From positions 421,616-485,615 of the forward strand of contig JAHDHL010000001.1 in NCBI GenBank assembly GCA_020631355.1: 64,000 nt of DNA, in the 5' to 3' direction. Both the position numbers and the translations under genes were made by a program. The notes beneath the pieces were generated by a model, which worked only from the letters and a program-made list of their open reading frames with translations, was not told the DNA's origin and searched no databases. Source of the stretch: Saprospiraceae bacterium. Its GTDB lineage: Bacteria > Bacteroidota > Bacteroidia > Chitinophagales > Saprospiraceae. Of this stretch, positions 60,358-64,000 are shown in pieces (positions within the stretch are counted from its first letter, which is position 1; every line of letters begins with the position of its first letter).

Positions 60358-61998
60358 TTACTTCAGTATACCATTATACCTACTTCCATCATTAATCAAC
60401 TTGATGGCCTCCTTTATCTCCGAATCATTCCTTAGGCTGATTTCAATCTGGCCTTTCTGATAATAATACCTACCAATAATTTCTTTTTCGATATTCTCGG
60501 TAATTTCCTTTTGGTATTTCTTCAAATCATTTTTCTTACTCATCAATATCTTATCCTTAATGGATTTGATATCTCCCTGAACCACATCATAGTAGCCATC
60601 TTCCTTAGCCTTGGATTTCAGGTCATTCAACATATCCTCTGTTTCGGTATCAAAGGAAAAAGATTCCTCTGCCACATAATTCATGAAACCTGTAAAATCA
60701 TCGAATTGGTAATTGTCAGGTTGGGCAACTTCACTATTCTTCAGATAATAGTTGGTGGCATACTTGAATACCAGATGTTCCTTATTCAAACCTCTCAATA
60801 CGTTACTCAACTTACCATCCTTAAGGATAACATCGGGTTTCACACCACCTCCATCTAACACCTTGCGACCATTTCTGGTCTTGAATGCTGTCCTCTTGCT
60901 ATCATCAATATCCACGGGTTCACCGTCCTTATAACTTACGGCCTGTATACAGCGACCACTCGGAATGTAATACTTTGCGGTTGTCAACTTCACCTTGGAA
61001 TTATATCCTACATCCCTAGTATTTTGTACCAATCCCTTTCCATATGAACGTTGTCCCAACAAAACACCCCTGTCCAAATCCTGCATCACTCCAGAAACAA
61101 TCTCCGATGCGGATGCAGAGTTATCATCAATCAGGACAACAAGTTTGATTTCCTCATCCACCGGTGCGTTCAGGGTTCGGAAACTCCTATCCCAATCCTT
61201 TACCCTTGAACGAGTCACTACGATTTCCTCTCCTTTAGGAATGAATACGTTGCAGACATTAATGGCTTCCCTTAATAATCCACCGCCATTCCCTCTCAGA
61301 TCCAGAATGACTCCCTTGATGGCAGGATTCTCTTTCTTAAGGTCCTTAAGTGCATTGGAAACATTCTTTCCTGCATCCTGTGTGAATGTGGTCAGGGTGA
61401 TATATCCCACGTCATTACTCACCATTCCGAAGAAAGGTACATTCGGCACCTTTACTTCCTCCCTTGTCAGGGATTTCTTGATTTCCTTGCTGGAACCTGG
61501 TCTGTTTACAACAATCTCGACCACAGACCCCGGAGACCCCTTCAATATATCAGAGATATCATCAGAACTCTTACCTTCCGTTGATTTACCATCAATACTT
61601 AATATTTGGTCCCCTACTTTCAAGCCTGCCTCATCAGCAGGTAGACCTTCGTGTGAAAAGGTTATGGTAATCTTTCCGTCTATTTCCTTGGTATCGGCAC
61701 CTATTCCTCCATACTTCCCATCAATCATGTATTTGAATCCCTCAATCTCTGATTCAGAAATATAATTCGTATACGGATCCAATGATTCAAGCATCGCATC
61801 CACACCCGTTCTCATTAACTTGGCGGGTTCGACATCATCTACATAATAAGTATTGATTTCCTTATAAAGGTTGGTGAAGATTTCTATATTCTTGGCTATT
61901 TCGAAATACTTGCCATGTTTGTCCGTAACAAAAGAAATTCCTACAAAACCAATCAGGGCAAAAGCCGAGACGGATGCAATTCTTTTCATTTTTTCCAT
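60358..61998 (-). CDS. C-terminal processing peptidase (S41 family)
   Basis: 546 residues; the ATG at 61998 or the Met three codons later could start. Signal anchor (about 8-24), N-terminal helical region, PDZ domain (about 95-175; Y-G-G-I-G-A then G-L-K-V-G-D-Q-I-L-S-I-D-G near residue 120), then the S41 catalytic domain. The catalytic Ser is in D-N-S-A-S-A-S-E-I near residue 292 and the Lys in R-S-Y-G-K-G-L-V near residue 318. It trims periplasmic protein C-termini, as Tsp/Prc do. Confidence 0.93.
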   Translation of the reverse strand: MEKMKRIASVSAFALIGFVGISFVTDKHGKYFEIAKNIEIFTNLYKEINTYYVDDVEPAKLMRTGVDAMLESLDPYTNYISESEIEGFKYMIDGKYGGIGADTKEIDGKITITFSHEGLPADEAGLKVGDQILSIDGKSTEGKSSDDISDILKGSPGSVVEIVVNRPGSSKEIKKSLTREEVKVPNVPFFGMVSNDVGYITLTTFTQDAGKNVSNALKDLKKENPAIKGVILDLRGNGGGLLREAINVCNVFIPKGEEIVVTRSRVKDWDRSFRTLNAPVDEEIKLVVLIDDNSASASEIVSGVMQDLDRGVLLGQRSYGKGLVQNTRDVGYNSKVKLTTAKYYIPSGRCIQAVSYKDGEPVDIDDSKRTAFKTRNGRKVLDGGGVKPDVILKDGKLSNVLRGLNKEHLVFKYATNYYLKNSEVAQPDNYQFDDFTGFMNYVAEESFSFDTETEDMLNDLKSKAKEDGYYDVVQGDIKSIKDKILMSKKNDLKKYQKEITENIEKEIIGRYYYQKGQIEISLRNDSEIKEAIKLINDGSRYNGILK

Positions 61999-62373
61999 AA
62001 TCCTTTAGTGTGATTGAAAACTTGAAGTAAAAGGTACTCTAATAGATAAGACGTATTTTCAAGATATAAGTTGCTAATTCAAACGTGCAATAATAATACC
62101 TTCATTCCAATATAGTATGAATTAGGCTTATTTGTCAAATTAATAACCTTTCAATAACAATTAGATATCTCATAACATTACATGTTATTAGTTGTTTATA
62201 CTAATAATCAAGTTATAATAACCCTCCATTATATATCAAAATTAGTGTTTCCCATACCTCATTAAAAGTCATCCACGGAGAATCGAAACCTCTTGGAGGA
62301 AAGAATAGTTGTAATTGTTGCCAAGCTCTGTGTTACATTACTATTTTTACGACGCAATTAAAATGCAACTCTT
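61999..62373. other. Intergenic region between S41 protease and polA
   Basis: A 375-base, very AT-rich region upstream of two divergent genes. It holds a short inverted repeat ataacat/atgttat near 62170-62186 and several TTAATA-like tracts, but no ORF, tRNA or clear TAnnTTTG box that I can support. Confidence 0.4.
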
Positions 62374-64000
62374 ATGTCAGACGAAAAGAAACTCTTCCTT
62401 CTCGATGGTCATGCTTTGGTTTATCGGGCTCATTACGCATTCATCAAGCGCCCACTTATTAATTCCAAGGGATTGAATACTTCTGCTATCACTGGATTTA
62501 CCCGAACACTTTGGGAAATCATTTCCAAGCAGAAACCATCACATTTGGCCGTTTCTTTTGACATATCGGACAAAACCGTATTCAGGCGTGAAATGTTTCC
62601 TGAATACAAAGCCAACAGGGAGGAACAACCAGAAGATATTACTACGGCATTCCCTTACATTCGAAAGATTGTACAAGGGATGAACATTCCTATTTTGGAA
62701 AAATCAGGTTTTGAAGCGGATGATGTTATCGGCACTGTAGCCAAGCAAGCTGAAAAGGAGGGATTCAAGGTTTACATGATGACACCTGATAAGGATTATG
62801 CCCAATTAGTCAGTGAAAATATCTTCATGTACAAACCTGCCAGATTCGGAAACGGAGTGGAAATACTGGGAGTCCCTGAAGTATTGGAAAAATGGGGTAT
62901 CAATAAGGTAGAACAAGTCATTGATGTTCTGGGCTTACAGGGGGACTCTGTTGATAACATCCCTGGCATTCCTGGCATCGGAGCCAAAACAGCTGTTAAA
63001 TTATTAGCCAAATACGGCTCTGTAGAGGGATTGATAGAACACAGTCATGAACTTAAAGGCAAGCAGAAAGAGAATGTGGAAAACTTTGCGGAACAAGGGC
63101 TTCTTTCCAAAAAACTAGCCACTATCATTCTTGATGTACCCGTAAAATTCGATGCGAATGCGTGTAAGGTTTCCGAATTCAATAAAGAAGCGCTTACTGA
63201 GGTTTTCAAGGAAGTCGAATTCAGAACCTTGGCCAATCAGATACTTGGTATTACCCAACAAGCCAAACCAAAGGCTAGTTCTTCGGCAGCTCCCAATAAG
63301 GCAGGAACACAAGGAAGCCTTTTCGGAGACACCCCTGCAGCAGGCCCTGTTTTCCCTCCTGTCAAGGAAAATATTGTAGCCAATAAGAATATTGAAAATA
63401 CAGAACATGATTATAAAATCATGTCTAGTGAGGAAGAAATCAACCAATTGATTAAGATACTCTCAGGACAAAAAATCATCTGTTTTGATACGGAAACAAC
63501 AGGGTTGGATGCTAATAATTCTGAACTTGTAGGCTTGGCTTTTTCGGTTAAGGCCAATGAGGCTTATTATGTCCCCATCCCCGAAAACCAAGAAGAAGCA
63601 CAAGCAATCATTAATCGATTCAAATCCACTCTTGAAAACGAGGATATCATTAAGGTGGGGCAGAATATCAAGTATGATTATCTTATCCTTAAATGGTATG
63701 ACGTATCCATGAAAGGCAGGGTATTCGATACAATGATTGCACATTACCTACTTGAACCCGAACTGAGACACAACCTGAACTACCTATCCGAATCCTACTT
63801 GGATTATTCACCTGTACCCATTGAAAGTCTTATCGGAAAGAAAGGCAAGAATCAATTATCCATGAGGGATGTTCCTTTTGAAAAAATCAAGGAATATGCA
63901 GGAGAGGATGCAGATTTGACACTACAACTGAAAGATATCCTAGAAAAGGAAATCAAAAAAGAGGGTTTGGATGAATTGTACTGGAAAACAGAAGCACCCC
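62374..64000 (+). CDS. polA: DNA polymerase I, N-terminal part
   Basis: 542 complete codons; the polymerase domain is cut by the right edge. The ATG at 62374 begins M-S-D-E-K-K-L-F-L-L-D-G-H-A-L-V-Y-R. Residues 1-290 are the 5' nuclease (F-D-x-x; D-K-D-Y near residue 135; G-D-S-V-D-N-I-P-G-I-P-G-I-G near 190-203). A low-complexity linker (about 300-345) follows. The 3'-5' exonuclease domain then has an intact F-D-T-E-T-T-G-L-D near residue 370 and D-A-D-L-T-L near residue 511, so proofreading is probably active, unlike in some phyla where these acidic residues are lost. Confidence 0.95.
   Translation, partial: MSDEKKLFLLDGHALVYRAHYAFIKRPLINSKGLNTSAITGFTRTLWEIISKQKPSHLAVSFDISDKTVFRREMFPEYKANREEQPEDITTAFPYIRKIVQGMNIPILEKSGFEADDVIGTVAKQAEKEGFKVYMMTPDKDYAQLVSENIFMYKPARFGNGVEILGVPEVLEKWGINKVEQVIDVLGLQGDSVDNIPGIPGIGAKTAVKLLAKYGSVEGLIEHSHELKGKQKENVENFAEQGLLSKKLATIILDVPVKFDANACKVSEFNKEALTEVFKEVEFRTLANQILGITQQAKPKASSSAAPNKAGTQGSLFGDTPAAGPVFPPVKENIVANKNIENTEHDYKIMSSEEEINQLIKILSGQKIICFDTETTGLDANNSELVGLAFSVKANEAYYVPIPENQEEAQAIINRFKSTLENEDIIKVGQNIKYDYLILKWYDVSMKGRVFDTMIAHYLLEPELRHNLNYLSESYLDYSPVPIESLIGKKGKNQLSMRDVPFEKIKEYAGEDADLTLQLKDILEKEIKKEGLDELYWKTEAP

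Noticed and set aside
60995-61765. 256-residue plus-strand ORF opposite the S41 protease
   Set aside because: It lies wholly antisense to a complete protease with catalytic motifs; composition is that of a reverse-strand shadow.
1-64000. tRNA, rRNA, CRISPR arrays, insertion sequences and prophage
   Set aside because: I read the intergenic regions for cloverleaf-like sequence, repeat-spacer arrays, transposase genes and terminal repeats and found none.

Overview
This window looks like a contiguous piece of a Bacteroidota chromosome, probably a marine or environmental lineage close to Saprospiria, Chitinophagia or Cytophagia (lineage is inference). The evidence is AT-rich DNA, two proteins with type IX secretion (T9SS) C-terminal sorting domains, Bacteroidota-typical families (DUF4292, DUF4294, DUF6695, DUF1800, PorT-like barrels), menaquinone genes, almost no Shine-Dalgarno sequences, and repeated TAnnTTTG boxes in front of genes. 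I see no rRNA, tRNA, CRISPR array, insertion sequence or prophage. Most of the window is ordinary core genome in short operons separated by strong, often bidirectional, hairpin terminators.

Layout. 1-4.4 kb: a partial DUF1800 protein, then a SWIM zinc-finger/DUF5691 pair (half of a known MoxR-VWA type cluster) and a 40-residue membrane protein absent from normal ORF cut-offs. 4.4-10.3 kb: a CBS protein, recJ, two small exported proteins, a DUF4294 protein, the 5' stub of a two-component propeller sensor, and an HhH-tailed membrane protein. 10.3-14.9 kb: adk, obgE, homogentisate dioxygenase and a cytochrome c-sugar dehydrogenase fusion. 14.9-24.2 kb: one eight-gene operon on the minus strand (TetR, biotin-dependent acyl-CoA carboxylase beta and alpha, enoyl-CoA hydratase, BKACE, two SDRs, and an acyl-CoA dehydrogenase fused to an SCP2 sterol-carrier domain). 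24.3-32.6 kb: HD hydrolase, sterol desaturase, DUF6695, panD, EnvC/DUF4292, PIN-like protein, mnmH-selD and a small partner. 32.6-43.1 kb: a cytochrome, a DMT transporter, an outer-membrane barrel, a flippase-like protein, a large secreted subtilisin, a VWA/DUF2201 protein, DinB, GNAT and an acidic lipoprotein. 43.2-49.4 kb: menF-menD-menB, an OmpH-like protein, 3-methyladenine glycosylase and the VWA protein that normally partners the SWIM/DUF5691 pair. 49.4-64 kb: thioredoxin, a diheme cytochrome/beta-helix pair, a T9SS thioredoxin-like protein, a PH-domain membrane protein, PhnA, mnmE, cysS, two ArsR paralogues, tsaB, a C-terminal processing protease and the first 542 codons of polA.

The strongest candidate for something new is the 14.9-24.2 kb operon. 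Its parts match the logic of the leucine/isovalerate (Liu) and acyclic terpene (Atu) pathways: dehydrogenate a branched acyl-CoA, carboxylate it, hydrate it, cleave it. But there is no HMG-CoA-lyase-type enzyme; a beta-keto acid cleavage enzyme (BKACE) stands in the operon instead. The operon also carries SDRs resembling peroxisomal PECR and HSDL2, with the SCP2 domain that HSDL2 normally carries found on the dehydrogenase. I read this as a catabolic route for a branched isoprenoid or sterol-side-chain-like acyl-CoA, controlled by the TetR protein through an 18-bp palindrome just upstream. The substrate is unknown.
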